A stretch of 64,000 bases of DNA, from NCBI RefSeq assembly GCF_018619335.1, contig NZ_JAHHDX010000149.1, positions 1-64,000 on the forward strand, given 5' to 3'. This stretch comes from Alteromonas sp. ALT199 (GTDB taxonomy: Bacteria > Pseudomonadota > Gammaproteobacteria > Enterobacterales > Alteromonadaceae). Position 1 is the first letter of the stretch; every line of letters starts with the position of its first letter. Both the position numbers and the translations under genes were made by a program. The notes beneath the pieces are model-generated. The model had not been told where the DNA came from, searched no databases, and saw nothing but the letters and a program-made list of their open reading frames with translations. Of the stretch, positions 1 through 8,120 are shown one piece after another.

Positions 1-3
1 GTT

Positions 4-945
4 ATGGATAACAAAAGCCTCTTTAAACTTTATTCATTCCAACTTTCTATTGGTATACCTTTTCTCATTTCAATTTTTACGGCTCTATACATATTTCTAA
101 CATCGGATTTGGAATATGAGTCAGGATATTCTGGCATAAATAACTTAATTGAATTTTATAAAGTTCCTCTCGGAATATTAGCGCTAATTTTTCCAACTGT
201 CGCACTTGTTACTGCCAATCATCGTTCAGAATTGACCTTGAGACAAATTCAAGAGTCGCAAGCCCAAAATGATTTTGCAAATTATTACAAACATTTAGAA
301 GAGTTTAATAAGTATGTTAGTGGATTTGAATCTAAATTTATCGTGTTAGAGGATAGTAAGTTACTTCATGACAAGTTGTTTGGCCATCATATGGAGTTCG
401 CTTCTAATGTAAGCTCTGCTGTCGTAAGAGAGATAAAACTAAACTCAATCGTTTTATACAAAGTGCTTTGCAAAATCAATAACGGGACTTCAAAGAACTT
501 ATGTTCGGATGCATTGAGTATTTTATTTGTTTTAGGGCCGCTAACCAAAGATATGGGAGTGCTATTTAGAAATGCTGATTGGGATTATGTCACTGTACCT
601 GAGTCCTTTTGTCTAGATACACCGCAACCATTATTCAATGCATTTAAAACATCAGAACAATTGTTCAACTCTGTTAGAGAGCTTGCTCATTTAATAGAAC
701 TTGCTATGTCATTCTCAATGGGTAAAGAAAAAATACCAACACTTCAAGCTATTGCTGGTATGAATACTTCTCAAATGAAAAATGTACGGTTTGAATACGA
801 GACTTCAAGACCATTTGATTCACAACTTAATGTTAAGATGGATGATTGTGGCTCAGAGGGCAAAGAGATTGAGAAAAAAGTTGGAAGTGAGCCTGGGGAG
901 GCACTTTCAGAAGAACAGCTTTTAAAGCTGATTAAAAACCTTTAG
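4..945 (+). CDS. Hypothetical two-transmembrane protein
   Basis: I do not recognise the family. The 313-residue product has two hydrophobic segments near the N-terminus (about residues 12-33 and 50-70). A polar, probably helical stretch rich in Gln, Glu and Asn follows, then a soluble domain of about 200 residues and a charged Glu/Lys-rich tail. This predicts an inner-membrane protein with a large cytoplasmic part. The ATG lies four bases from the window edge, so its ribosome-binding site is not visible and the true start could lie upstream. It is the first gene of an AT-rich island of unrelated genes. Two-TM proteins with long cytoplasmic tails occur as membrane effectors in several phage-defence systems, but nothing in this sequence proves such a role. 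Confidence 0.6.
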   Translation: MDNKSLFKLYSFQLSIGIPFLISIFTALYIFLTSDLEYESGYSGINNLIEFYKVPLGILALIFPTVALVTANHRSELTLRQIQESQAQNDFANYYKHLEEFNKYVSGFESKFIVLEDSKLLHDKLFGHHMEFASNVSSAVVREIKLNSIVLYKVLCKINNGTSKNLCSDALSILFVLGPLTKDMGVLFRNADWDYVTVPESFCLDTPQPLFNAFKTSEQLFNSVRELAHLIELAMSFSMGKEKIPTLQAIAGMNTSQMKNVRFEYETSRPFDSQLNVKMDDCGSEGKEIEKKVGSEPGEALSEEQLLKLIKNL

Positions 946-1030
946 TTCTCATGAAAGTACATGTTGTTAAGACAAACTTTAATGTCTGCAATTGGCACAA
1001 CTCGGAAGTTTAAAGTGTAAAAGCTGAAGA

Positions 1031-1080
1031 TCCGCTCCTTGTCTATTGATGCCTGACGACGCCAGTGATTAGACGGCTAC
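1031..1080. repeat. 50-bp direct repeat, copy 1
   Basis: This intergenic 50-mer begins tccgctccttgtctattgat and ends agacggctac. It matches 2986-3035 at 49 of 50 positions, the difference being the fifth base (c here, t there). Weaker similarity continues about 25-30 bp upstream in both copies (agtgt-aaaagc-tgaa-like). The two copies bracket the Ntn-hydrolase and HEPN-like genes. Confidence 0.9.
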
Positions 1081-1164
1081 ATACGTGAAGCGGAAGTTGG
1101 CAATAAGAAAAATTAGCGTCAGCAACGAGCGAATAGTGGAAATAGGTACAGTTAGGAGAATAAA

Positions 1165-1917
1165 TTGACAATCGGAATTGCACTAATTGTTCCGGATGGT
1201 GTCATCTTAGTTGCGGACGGTAGGCGAACACACCCACAATCGCCCAATCCAAGTGAAGGCGTAGAAGACAATACGGACAAAGTTGTTTCGTTAACAGATC
1301 ATGTTTATGCCATACCATTTGGTGTTGTCCAAGCAACAGATTTAGCAACAATGTCTCTTAAGGCGTCGCTTAACCACGACTCATCTCCGGAACATATACG
1401 ATATGAGACTGACGCGTCAGTCAAGTTGTCATGGAATCAACTTCTAGGAGTATTGGCTTCAGACGTAGATGTTAACCATCCATCTATGCGAGCTGCTCTT
1501 ATCGTTGGGGGTATATCACGAGACGAAATATTTATTTCTGCTTCATTGCACGGGTCTGGTGTAAATCAGCCCCCTCTATTGCTAAAGAACAACTTTCAAT
1601 ACATATCTCTTGGGGGTGAGCAGCACCGAGCCGACACTCACTTTGCTCAACAACTCAAGGATATTGTGAGAAATCACCCATGGAGTTACTCCGAAGGGCC
1701 GTACAATATTTGCACAAAGAAAATTCTTCAGGGGGTAAACAACACTATTCAGCATATTGCAGAACTGGATCCTTCTATAGGTGGAGTTGTAAGATATGCA
1801 ATTATTAGAAAAGGGTTTCCAGTCATAAAGGGTATCTACAGCTCTGATTACAAAGAGTCTATATCACAAACGGATCCAACGAGACGGCACAGAGGCCGCC
1901 CTGATTCATCACGTTAG
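1165..1917 (+). CDS. Proteasome-like Ntn-hydrolase (stand-alone T1 protease candidate)
   Basis: This 250-residue protein looks like a proteasome beta/HslV-fold N-terminal nucleophile hydrolase. It starts Met-Thr, so removal of fMet would expose Thr1 directly, as in HslV. Counting from that Thr, Asp17 lies in VADGR, as in HslV (AGDGQ), and Lys38 in DNTDKVV aligns with proteasome Lys33 after a five-residue insertion. Further family features are the hydrophobic strand pattern, a GSG turn near residue 131 and an Asp before a Gly-Gly pair (DPSIGG, near 202). The TTG start is supported by AGGAG at 1154-1158, six bases upstream. No HslU-like ATPase or second subunit is present in the window. The HEPN-like gene follows 56 bp downstream on the same strand. 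The fold call is a motif-level inference; substrate and oligomeric state are unknown. Confidence 0.7.
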   Translation: MTIGIALIVPDGVILVADGRRTHPQSPNPSEGVEDNTDKVVSLTDHVYAIPFGVVQATDLATMSLKASLNHDSSPEHIRYETDASVKLSWNQLLGVLASDVDVNHPSMRAALIVGGISRDEIFISASLHGSGVNQPPLLLKNNFQYISLGGEQHRADTHFAQQLKDIVRNHPWSYSEGPYNICTKKILQGVNNTIQHIAELDPSIGGVVRYAIIRKGFPVIKGIYSSDYKESISQTDPTRRHRGRPDSSR

Positions 1918-1973
1918 GCCCGTATAGAGTTAGCTATAAACCAGAAACGTTGGGCTTAAATAAGGATCTTGTC

Positions 1974-2813
1974 ATGAACTCAATAATACTTTCAAAGCTG
2001 CTATACCAAAGAGCTGTAGAGAGTTATGTTCCTTCTGATCCCTTTTCACATGGATTAACAGTGTCGTTATTGCAGGATTCTGCTGAGATGCTTGTTTGGG
2101 AAATAATCAAGCGCGTAAACGCCAACGTTAAATCGAAAGATGGATTTGTCACCCTAGTAGAAAATCTCGACAAAAATCACTGTGGAATTGATCTTAAGCC
2201 CCAGATTTTTGAGCTTAATAATGCAAGGGTAAATTTCAAACACTATGGAAATATTCCATCTAGCATAGACGTCCCCAAATTTATCAACAATTGTCGTGAG
2301 TTTTTAAGTCTTAATGCTAGAAAGATTGATGTCGATTTGGAGACAGTCTCTTCGTTTGATCGCGTGCCCTTCCCTAAGATTAGAGAGCGCCTAAAGAAAT
2401 CTGAGCATTATATAAAAAGCGAAAATGTGCGAGATGCACTAATTGAAAGTAGCATCGCATTCAGTGAACTAGAGAAAATCGCATACTCTAAGATTAACGT
2501 CGATGACTATGCCATAGATAGAATGAGAGAGAGTCATGATATATGGCCAGAAGAAAATCAGGATTCAGCACGAGAGTTCACACATTCACTAACTGCCACA
2601 TTAGAAAATACACTTAATTACATATCGCTTGGTCAGTTTGGTTATAGTCCTGAATATGTACTTTCAGTAAAAAGTATGTGCTACTCAGTAAACCTCTCTG
2701 GTACAGAGAAAATACTTGGCGTTACCAGCAACGGTAGGGTGCGCGAGAAAGTAGAGTCCGTGACATTTATTAATAACCTCATCGTTGAAGCATCAAGAAA
2801 GCTTGGGTTTTGA
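1974..2813 (+). CDS. HEPN-like protein with Rx4H motif
   Basis: The 279-residue product is predicted to be helical. The segment around residues 79-92 reads FELNNARVNFKHYG, giving R85-x4-H90. Rx4-6H is the catalytic signature of HEPN-superfamily ribonucleases. The preceding region (LLQDSAEMLVWEIIKR) fits the first long helix of such domains. The N-terminal half would be the HEPN domain; the C-terminal half is helical and unassigned. I chose the ATG at 1974 because AAGGA sits seven bases upstream. An in-frame TTG at 1950 would add eight residues and lacks a good Shine-Dalgarno. The gene follows the Ntn-hydrolase by 56 bp and is probably co-transcribed. Non-nuclease HEPN-like domains also exist, so RNase activity is an inference. 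Confidence 0.55.
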   Translation: MNSIILSKLLYQRAVESYVPSDPFSHGLTVSLLQDSAEMLVWEIIKRVNANVKSKDGFVTLVENLDKNHCGIDLKPQIFELNNARVNFKHYGNIPSSIDVPKFINNCREFLSLNARKIDVDLETVSSFDRVPFPKIRERLKKSEHYIKSENVRDALIESSIAFSELEKIAYSKINVDDYAIDRMRESHDIWPEENQDSAREFTHSLTATLENTLNYISLGQFGYSPEYVLSVKSMCYSVNLSGTEKILGVTSNGRVREKVESVTFINNLIVEASRKLGF

Positions 2814-3235
2814 ATGATAAGTGGCGGCCCAAAAGGCGCTCTTGCCGACCCATCTCTGCCGTCGGTTGAGCTAAAATATTGATCTCCGCTTTTGCAAGAT
2901 TAATAGTTCTTAAGTCAGGTTGTAGACTTTATCGAAACTTCCGCTTCCGACCAATGGCAGAAATCCAGTGTCAGAAGCCTGAACGTCCGTTCCTTGTCTA
3001 TTGATGCCTGACGACGCCAGTGATTAGACGGCTACGTACATATAACTGCCGCTCAGAGTGTCGCTGAATGCATCAAGTCGCTTTATTTTGACTCACCAGT
3101 TTTGCGAACGCCTAAGTGTATGACTTGGCGCCGTAAAGCTGTACTATGTCAATAGCAATTGACTTTATATGGCTCTTAAGTTTTGCATCATTTAAATGTT
3201 AGTGTCATGTAGTAAACAGGCCGAGGATTTAGTAC
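2814..3235. other. Gene-free 422-bp spacer of the left island
   Basis: No convincing coding region is present. The spacer holds the second copy of the 50-bp direct repeat (2986-3035). It also contains aacttccgcttc at 2937-2948, the exact reverse complement of gaagcggaagtt just after repeat copy 1 (about 1087-1098). The rest is AT-rich sequence leading to the promoter region of the Mrr-like gene. Confidence 0.6.
2986..3035. repeat. 50-bp direct repeat, copy 2
   Basis: This is a 49/50 match to 1031-1080, in the same orientation and 1955 bp downstream. It lies in the spacer between the HEPN-like gene and the Mrr-like nuclease gene. A shorter related stretch (gctccttgtct, 11 bases) recurs near 5065 after the last island gene, but similarity there fades quickly. 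Confidence 0.9.
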
Positions 3236-4036
3236 ATGAATGTAAGTTCCGATTGGTATCAATTTCAAGAAGAAATATGTGCCTATTTTGAATCAATTGG
3301 TGCTTCAGCCAAAACGAACGTTACCGTTCAAGGCGTCCGAACTTCACATGATATAGACGTGTTGGTTAAAAGCAAGTTTTTGGGTGAGGACCTAACTTGG
3401 ATTGTTGAGGCTAAGAAGTGGAAGAAAAGAGTTAATAAGCTTCAGGTTCTTGGCTTAAGAACTATTGCTGATGATATTGGCGCAGATAAAGCCTTTATCA
3501 TTTCTGAGGCGGGATTCCAGAAAGGCGCTTATGAGGCCGCTGAAAAAACAAATGTAAAATTGAAAACCTTTGCTGAGCTAAAGCTTGATACAAAAGAACT
3601 GGTTGAAGCAGACATCATAAAGACATTTAAAAAACGATTAGAGATTCTGGAGATTAAATATTGGTCACACAGTAAGAAAACAAGGAAGGATTACGATTTG
3701 AGAGAAGAGCTTTGGGAGTTCCCAATTAGGTATTCAGGTCAGTTATTACTTAAAACTGCGCATGAAGCTTTGATTGAAGCAGAGAACAAAAGGTATCCAA
3801 TTAATCTAGAAACCTACCTGCAAGAAAAGCAAGGTGATCTTATAGCTCATAATTTCCAACAACTGTCCAATTGGCTAAATGTTAATCTTAACCATATGGA
3901 TGAGAAGATTTATCTTGCTGAAGCAAGAATGATCGAAAATGGAGACTTTAATCCAGATATTCGGTTTAAAAATGATAACGAAATGTCCACTGTTGAGATG
4001 ATGGCTAAAGCTATTGCCACGGCCCGTAATCGATAA
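3236..4036 (+). CDS. Mrr-type PD-(D/E)xK restriction-like endonuclease
   Basis: The 266-residue product has an N-terminal Mrr-catalytic-like domain of about 115 residues. Its active site is readable as D39-I-D41 at the start of a strand, then E58-A-K60 in WIVEAKKW. The following helix and strand (GADKAFIISEAGF, residues 82-94, then QKGAYEAA) are the usual continuation of this fold. This predicts Mg2+-dependent DNA cleavage. The C-terminal 140 residues are helical and unassigned, and may hold the targeting function. The ATG at 3236 is preceded by GAGGA about 10 bases upstream. No methyltransferase or helicase gene is adjacent, so it is not part of a complete restriction-modification operon here. 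Target specificity cannot be deduced. Confidence 0.72.
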   Translation: MNVSSDWYQFQEEICAYFESIGASAKTNVTVQGVRTSHDIDVLVKSKFLGEDLTWIVEAKKWKKRVNKLQVLGLRTIADDIGADKAFIISEAGFQKGAYEAAEKTNVKLKTFAELKLDTKELVEADIIKTFKKRLEILEIKYWSHSKKTRKDYDLREELWEFPIRYSGQLLLKTAHEALIEAENKRYPINLETYLQEKQGDLIAHNFQQLSNWLNVNLNHMDEKIYLAEARMIENGDFNPDIRFKNDNEMSTVEMMAKAIATARNR

Positions 4037-4122
4037 TGCCAACGAGTCAAAGCCCGCGGGCACAACAATGTTGTGTCGGTGCTTGAGGCTTAAGGTTCAA
4101 TAACTAGTGAGTAGGAGTATTT

Positions 4123-4989
4123 TTGGTTACGCCTCTAGATAAAAAAGAATACCAAGAGTCCTTGATTTGGGCGCGGAAAGCTGAGAAAGGAGAGCTTGAG
4201 CCAATACCTTGTATTTCTGGTTGGATGGATGTCTGCGGTTTCGGTTCTGCTTTGGAGCTTGGACACTGGGATTTAATCAATCTACAAAAAGGCGGGGTGT
4301 TAAACCTGCTGAGCGCTATCTATCAGAGGGCTGGACACCCTTACCTGATTGGAGTGGAGCCAATTCCATACGAAACGGTTCTGGTGATAAATGATGGTAT
4401 AGCTAGGACGATAGACCTAAATCGTACGGACCTTGCTGATGCAGCGCAGATCATATTTTACCTTCGCGATATTTTCTTCTTACATGCGCATCTCGTTGAT
4501 TATACGCGGAAGCATGGTTATGGTTTTCGAACTGTTCTTGCTGGAGGGGAAAGGGTTCAATATTCGCCAGAAATATTTACAGGCAACTCCGTGCTGCAGC
4601 ACGATGAACATAACACTAGTAATTTTGGAAGGGCTCTTCTTAACACAAATTTTTTACATAACCCATCACAGTTTCAAATGAACACAGCCTTCGCTAAGGC
4701 GTATTCCATTGATTCACTTGGTAGTAGGAGTGGTTTCTCAGTAGATCGTTGCTATGTCGAGTCATCATTTTGGGAAAAGCTTAGAGGTATACCTTACCTT
4801 GATGTGGAGGATGGGGATAATTCGATTTTGCTATATTTTCGTTCTAATCCCGCTTTCGAAATATATACAGATAAAACTATTACTACCTCTTTTAAAGGTA
4901 TTGATATGCAAGTAAGGCAAGTGGTTCGTGTCAGAGTGGATGAAAGCTTTGAAGGGGAAGAGACTTTCCGTGATATCCCCAAAGCCTAG
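4123..4989 (+). CDS. Hypothetical protein resembling a class III nucleotide cyclase domain
   Basis: I do not recognise the family with certainty. The 288-residue soluble protein shows three blocks in the order and spacing of a class III cyclase-like fold. These are an Asp-containing strand (GWMDVCGFG, about 33-41), a hairpin-like strand (TVLVINDGIARTID, about 85-98) and a later strand ending in GFRTVLAGGERVQYS (about 134-148). Canonical metal and base-binding residues are only partly recognisable, so it may be a catalytically dead relative. The TTG start is supported by GGAG about eight bases upstream. The C-terminal 140 residues have no recognised motif. It is the last gene of the left island. 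If it is a cyclase, no dedicated nucleotide-binding effector gene is adjacent. Confidence 0.4.
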   Translation: MVTPLDKKEYQESLIWARKAEKGELEPIPCISGWMDVCGFGSALELGHWDLINLQKGGVLNLLSAIYQRAGHPYLIGVEPIPYETVLVINDGIARTIDLNRTDLADAAQIIFYLRDIFFLHAHLVDYTRKHGYGFRTVLAGGERVQYSPEIFTGNSVLQHDEHNTSNFGRALLNTNFLHNPSQFQMNTAFAKAYSIDSLGSRSGFSVDRCYVESSFWEKLRGIPYLDVEDGDNSILLYFRSNPAFEIYTDKTITTSFKGIDMQVRQVVRVRVDESFEGEETFRDIPKA

Positions 4990-5256
4990 CTAGCGGCTGC
5001 ACCGGAGCGTGTTGCCGATGCGATGCGTGTCCAAATCAATCACAGAGAACAGGAATTGACCGTCTGCTCCTTGTCTTAAGCAGACCCTAGAGACGGAAAC
5101 GAAGTTGCACTGCTCTACACAGTGCGTCACGTACAAATCCATATCTAACTAAGTTAAACCTTAAGCTCAACCTAATATTAATAGAGGGCTACTGTATCAT
5201 TACTAAGTTTTCGGAAAATAACTACAAGACATTCCACAGCGGAATTCTGGTATTAC

Positions 5257-6216
5257 TTAAAGCTTTTCAGCTAACTTTTGAATTGCTTCAACAACTATTT
5301 CTGGTTGCCTTTTGTGAATAGAATGCTGAGGTTCACCTGAAAAAATTATCGTGCTATTGGTAGAGCGAGTGGCAATATTTTCCTGCAAAGTCGCCCATAC
5401 CAAATCTCTGGTTTTTGTCTTATCGATTTCAGAAGACGCTTTATTTCGAGCTACAACCACCAAAGGCAAATTGCCAAAGTTAGGCGTTAATTCATTTAAT
5501 TCACTAAGGCTTATTGGAAAGTATTCGGCTTCATCTAAGCTGGTATATTGATGCTTGGTTGTACTTTTTTTGGCTTTTTCTTCTGGATAAGTGTTGGAAA
5601 GATACAATCTGGGAATACCGACAGGGGCTGCCCACATTCCAAATTTAAAAAGGTATTTTTGAAGAGAATTCGTTTGAGGCATCTCATCTATCTGATCTTC
5701 ATGGGCTGAGTCTACCAACACCAAAGCGGCTATATATTCGGGATAGGTGAGGGCATAGCGTTGCATGTTTACCCCGCCAAATGAATGGCCTACAAGGATA
5801 ATTGGTCCGGTAATATCTTTTTTTTCTAGAACCGAGTGAAGTTCAGCGACAATGACTTTACTGTCTCTTTCGCGCGGGCTTTTTTCACTCCACCCAAGGC
5901 CAGCTCTATCATAGGTAATGACCCGAGAAAACTGTGAGACTTCATCTGCTACTTTGTTCCAGACTGATGAGTCATCACCCATACCAGCATCAAAAATAAC
6001 GGTAACTTTTCCTGTGCCAGAATCCTCGACATAAAGACTGTAGCCACCGACGTTTATCATTTCTCCACGCTTGTCAAAAGAGGTGGAGTCGACATAGCTT
6101 GAATATGACTGATAAACAAAACCAACCAATAAAATCAAAACTATGCTGGCAGATAAAATTTTCAATGCGAACTGTCCTTTTCTTTGCGTTTCTACGATTT
6201 TAATAATACTCCACAA
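5257..6216 (-). CDS. Alpha/beta hydrolase, membrane-anchored
   Basis: The 319-residue protein has an N-terminal hydrophobic segment (about residues 20-37) that acts as a signal anchor or uncleaved signal, followed by an alpha/beta-hydrolase fold. The nucleophile elbow is GHSFGG, the oxyanion-type loop is FDAGMGDDSSVW and a YDRAGLGWS segment precedes it. The late His is in PQHSIHKRQ. Substrate is unknown; the family includes esterases, lipases and haloalkane-type enzymes. The start appears to be TTG with a weak ribosome-binding site, so the exact N-terminus is uncertain. The gene lies 30 bp downstream of the Crp/Fnr regulator on the same strand and is probably in one transcription unit with it. 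It marks the return to ordinary chromosomal sequence after the left island. Confidence 0.78.
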   Translation of the reverse strand: MWSIIKIVETQRKGQFALKILSASIVLILLVGFVYQSYSSYVDSTSFDKRGEMINVGGYSLYVEDSGTGKVTVIFDAGMGDDSSVWNKVADEVSQFSRVITYDRAGLGWSEKSPRERDSKVIVAELHSVLEKKDITGPIILVGHSFGGVNMQRYALTYPEYIAALVLVDSAHEDQIDEMPQTNSLQKYLFKFGMWAAPVGIPRLYLSNTYPEEKAKKSTTKHQYTSLDEAEYFPISLSELNELTPNFGNLPLVVVARNKASSEIDKTKTRDLVWATLQENIATRSTNSTIIFSGEPQHSIHKRQPEIVVEAIQKLAEKL

Positions 6217-6246
6217 ACTCTTGCGCGATACAGCTAATTCTTTCGG

Positions 6247-6936
6247 TCAAGTAAACTGGTAACGACTAAACAAAGTATCTGGCTCGGGAATAGTGATTTT
6301 CCCGTAATGCCGTTTAACCAAGCCTTCTTGTTGAAGTTCACCTAAAAGCTGATTAACCGTTTGCCTACTGCTATTTATCATTTGCGCCAAAGACTCCTGC
6401 GAAAGGGTAAGTGTAATAGCGTTGTTTTTAGGTAAATGCTGACCATAGCTAGTGGTAAGCATCAATAGCCTTTTTACCAGCTGGTGTTTAAGGCTAAGCC
6501 CCGCACTTGAGTCAATAAACTGAAACGCACTGCGCACTCGGGTGCATAAAAGTTGAGTAAAATGCGGATACAGTTCTGGGTACTGCTCAAGTAATGCCTT
6601 AAACGCGTTTTTTTGAATAATAGCCACGGTGGAGTTTGTCTCACAGAAATTGTCGTGAGTACGGGGGAGGTCGTCAAACATCGATATTTCGCCAAACCAG
6701 GTGCCGGGCCCAAGTAACGCAAATAGCATTTCGCGGCCATCTACACCTACCGTAACAACTCTTAATCGACCTTCGCATACCCCGTAGAAACCTACACCGT
6801 CTTCACCTTTGGCATGCAGTTGCTGCCCGGCTTTCAAGTGTTTTAGGCGCATCTTTTCGAACATGGCTTCCTGTAAATAAGAAGGGATCGCGCTAAACCA
6901 CGTAGAGCTAGTCAGAACAGGTTTAAATTTTTCCAT
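6247..6936 (-). CDS. Crp/Fnr family transcriptional regulator
   Basis: The 229-residue protein has an N-terminal cyclic-nucleotide-binding-like beta-barrel (about 20-135) including LLGPGTWFGEISMFDD. A dimerisation helix and a C-terminal winged helix with recognition-helix region SSRQTVNQLLGELQ (about 188-201) follow. The phosphate-binding cassette reads LPRTHD rather than the Arg-Ser pair of cAMP-binding CRP, so cAMP binding should not be assumed. No Fnr-type N-terminal cysteine cluster is present. It probably leads an operon with the alpha/beta hydrolase and is divergent from the class II aldolase gene. A dyad TGTCG-N6-CGACA lies 19 bp upstream of its start, which suggests autoregulation. 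Confidence 0.85.
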   Translation of the reverse strand: MEKFKPVLTSSTWFSAIPSYLQEAMFEKMRLKHLKAGQQLHAKGEDGVGFYGVCEGRLRVVTVGVDGREMLFALLGPGTWFGEISMFDDLPRTHDNFCETNSTVAIIQKNAFKALLEQYPELYPHFTQLLCTRVRSAFQFIDSSAGLSLKHQLVKRLLMLTTSYGQHLPKNNAITLTLSQESLAQMINSSRQTVNQLLGELQQEGLVKRHYGKITIPEPDTLFSRYQFT

Positions 6937-6954
6937 TTAACAAATTTCTTACAA

Positions 6955-6970
6955 TGTCGTATATCCGACA
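6955..6970. promoter_or_regulatory. Putative Crp/Fnr-type operator
   Basis: The sequence tgtcgtatatccgaca has perfect 5-bp inverted arms (TGTCG / CGACA) around a 6-bp centre. This is the half-site geometry of Crp/Fnr proteins (TGTGA-N6-TCACA). It lies between the divergent Crp/Fnr regulator and class II aldolase genes, 19 bp before the regulator's ATG. Binding is an inference. Confidence 0.5.
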
Positions 6971-7125
6971 GTGTATAGCAATTACTGCGCGTAATGTAGG
7001 CGGTAAGAGAAAGTAAATGGAAGTTTCATTGAAGCGCTTGAGATGAAGAGCCTTCAGAAAAGGGCTGACAAGCCTAAATCGACAAATTTCAATGAAATGA
7101 TTTTAGACATAAAAAGAGTAAAGCT

Positions 7126-7881
7126 ATGACAGATTCAGTAAAGTCGAAGGTAAGCAGTGAAGAATGGCAAACCCGCGTTGACCTTGCCGCGTGTTACCGC
7201 GCGGTTGCTATGTATGGGTGGGACGATCTTATTTTTACTCACATTTCTGCTCGTGTACCGGGGCCTGACCATCATTTCTTAATTAACCCTTACGGTTTAA
7301 TGTTTGATGAAGTTACTGCATCCAGCCTGGTAAAAGTTGACCTTAACGGCAACAAAGTGATGGAAAGCGAGTACGACATTAACCCTGCCGGTTTTACTAT
7401 TCACAGCGCTGTTCATGAAGCGCGTGATGATGCCAAATGCGTGTTGCATTTGCACACAGCTGAAGGCGTAGCGGTATCTATTTTAGAGGACGGCCTGCAG
7501 CCATACTCGCAGCAATCGCTGTTTCCGCTAGCGTCGCTTTCTTATCATGCCTACGAAGGCGTAGCGTTAAACCCAGAAGAAAAAGCACGTCTGGTTCGTG
7601 ACTTAGGCGATACCCAATTTATGATTTTGCGTAACCATGGGCTTTTAACATGCGCTGATAATATTCCAGATGCCTTTTTGTTTATGTTTATTATGCAGCG
7701 CGCCTGTGAAATTCAGCTTAAAGCGCAGGCCACAGGTAAGCCGTTGATTCCAATTCACTCGGCAATTCTAGAGGGAATTCGTGCCCAAGCCGAGCAAGTT
7801 ACCAGGCAAGCGGGTGGGTCACTGGCGTGGCCGGGCATTAAACGTCGTGTTGAGCGTCGCTTCCCTGGATACGATAAGTGA
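7126..7881 (+). CDS. Class II aldolase/adducin family protein
   Basis: The 251-residue cytoplasmic protein has the class II aldolase/adducin fold. Zinc-binding His residues are visible in VLHLHTAEGV (about residue 106) and in RNHGLLT (about 168). Further family hallmarks are THISARVP near the N-terminus and NPYGLMFDEV. Members cleave or epimerise phosphorylated sugars such as fuculose-1-phosphate or ribulose-5-phosphate, but many are uncharacterised and the substrate cannot be read here. The gene stands alone. It is divergent from the Crp/Fnr gene across a 190-bp region holding the dyad at 6955-6970, so control by that regulator is plausible. No sugar kinase or transporter is adjacent. Confidence 0.85.
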   Translation: MTDSVKSKVSSEEWQTRVDLAACYRAVAMYGWDDLIFTHISARVPGPDHHFLINPYGLMFDEVTASSLVKVDLNGNKVMESEYDINPAGFTIHSAVHEARDDAKCVLHLHTAEGVAVSILEDGLQPYSQQSLFPLASLSYHAYEGVALNPEEKARLVRDLGDTQFMILRNHGLLTCADNIPDAFLFMFIMQRACEIQLKAQATGKPLIPIHSAILEGIRAQAEQVTRQAGGSLAWPGIKRRVERRFPGYDK

Positions 7882-8120
7882 TGGTTTGAAGTTAAACGTT
7901 ATCTAACATAAAGCTCTAAAAGGGTGAGGTAGACAAAAAGAACGAGCCTAATCGCTCTTGTCTTAAAAGCTATCGTTTTAAACTGATTGTTTGTATTTCG
8001 GCCTTATCTTAAATGTTGCAACCAAACCTGTATTAAATGACGTAAATTAAAGCCAATTAAAAGTAAGTAAATTAAGGGCGCTAGGTTACTAAAAGCCTAA
8101 CTTAAGGTACACTTAGCGCC

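Noticed and set aside
1907-4110. Possible integron attC sites (GTTAGGC at about 1912, GTTGGGC at about 1949, hairpin cacaacaatgttgtg near 4070)
   Set aside because: The required opposite core RYYYAAC with proper spacing was not found, so an integron array cannot be supported.
5055-5100. Third copy of the 50-bp island repeat
   Set aside because: Only an 11-base core (gctccttgtct) matches clearly; the remainder diverges, so it is mentioned but not called.
7930-7975. Terminator-like stem after the class II aldolase (aagaacg / cgctctt)
   Set aside because: The stem has an internal mismatch and a weak plus-strand T-run, so support is insufficient.
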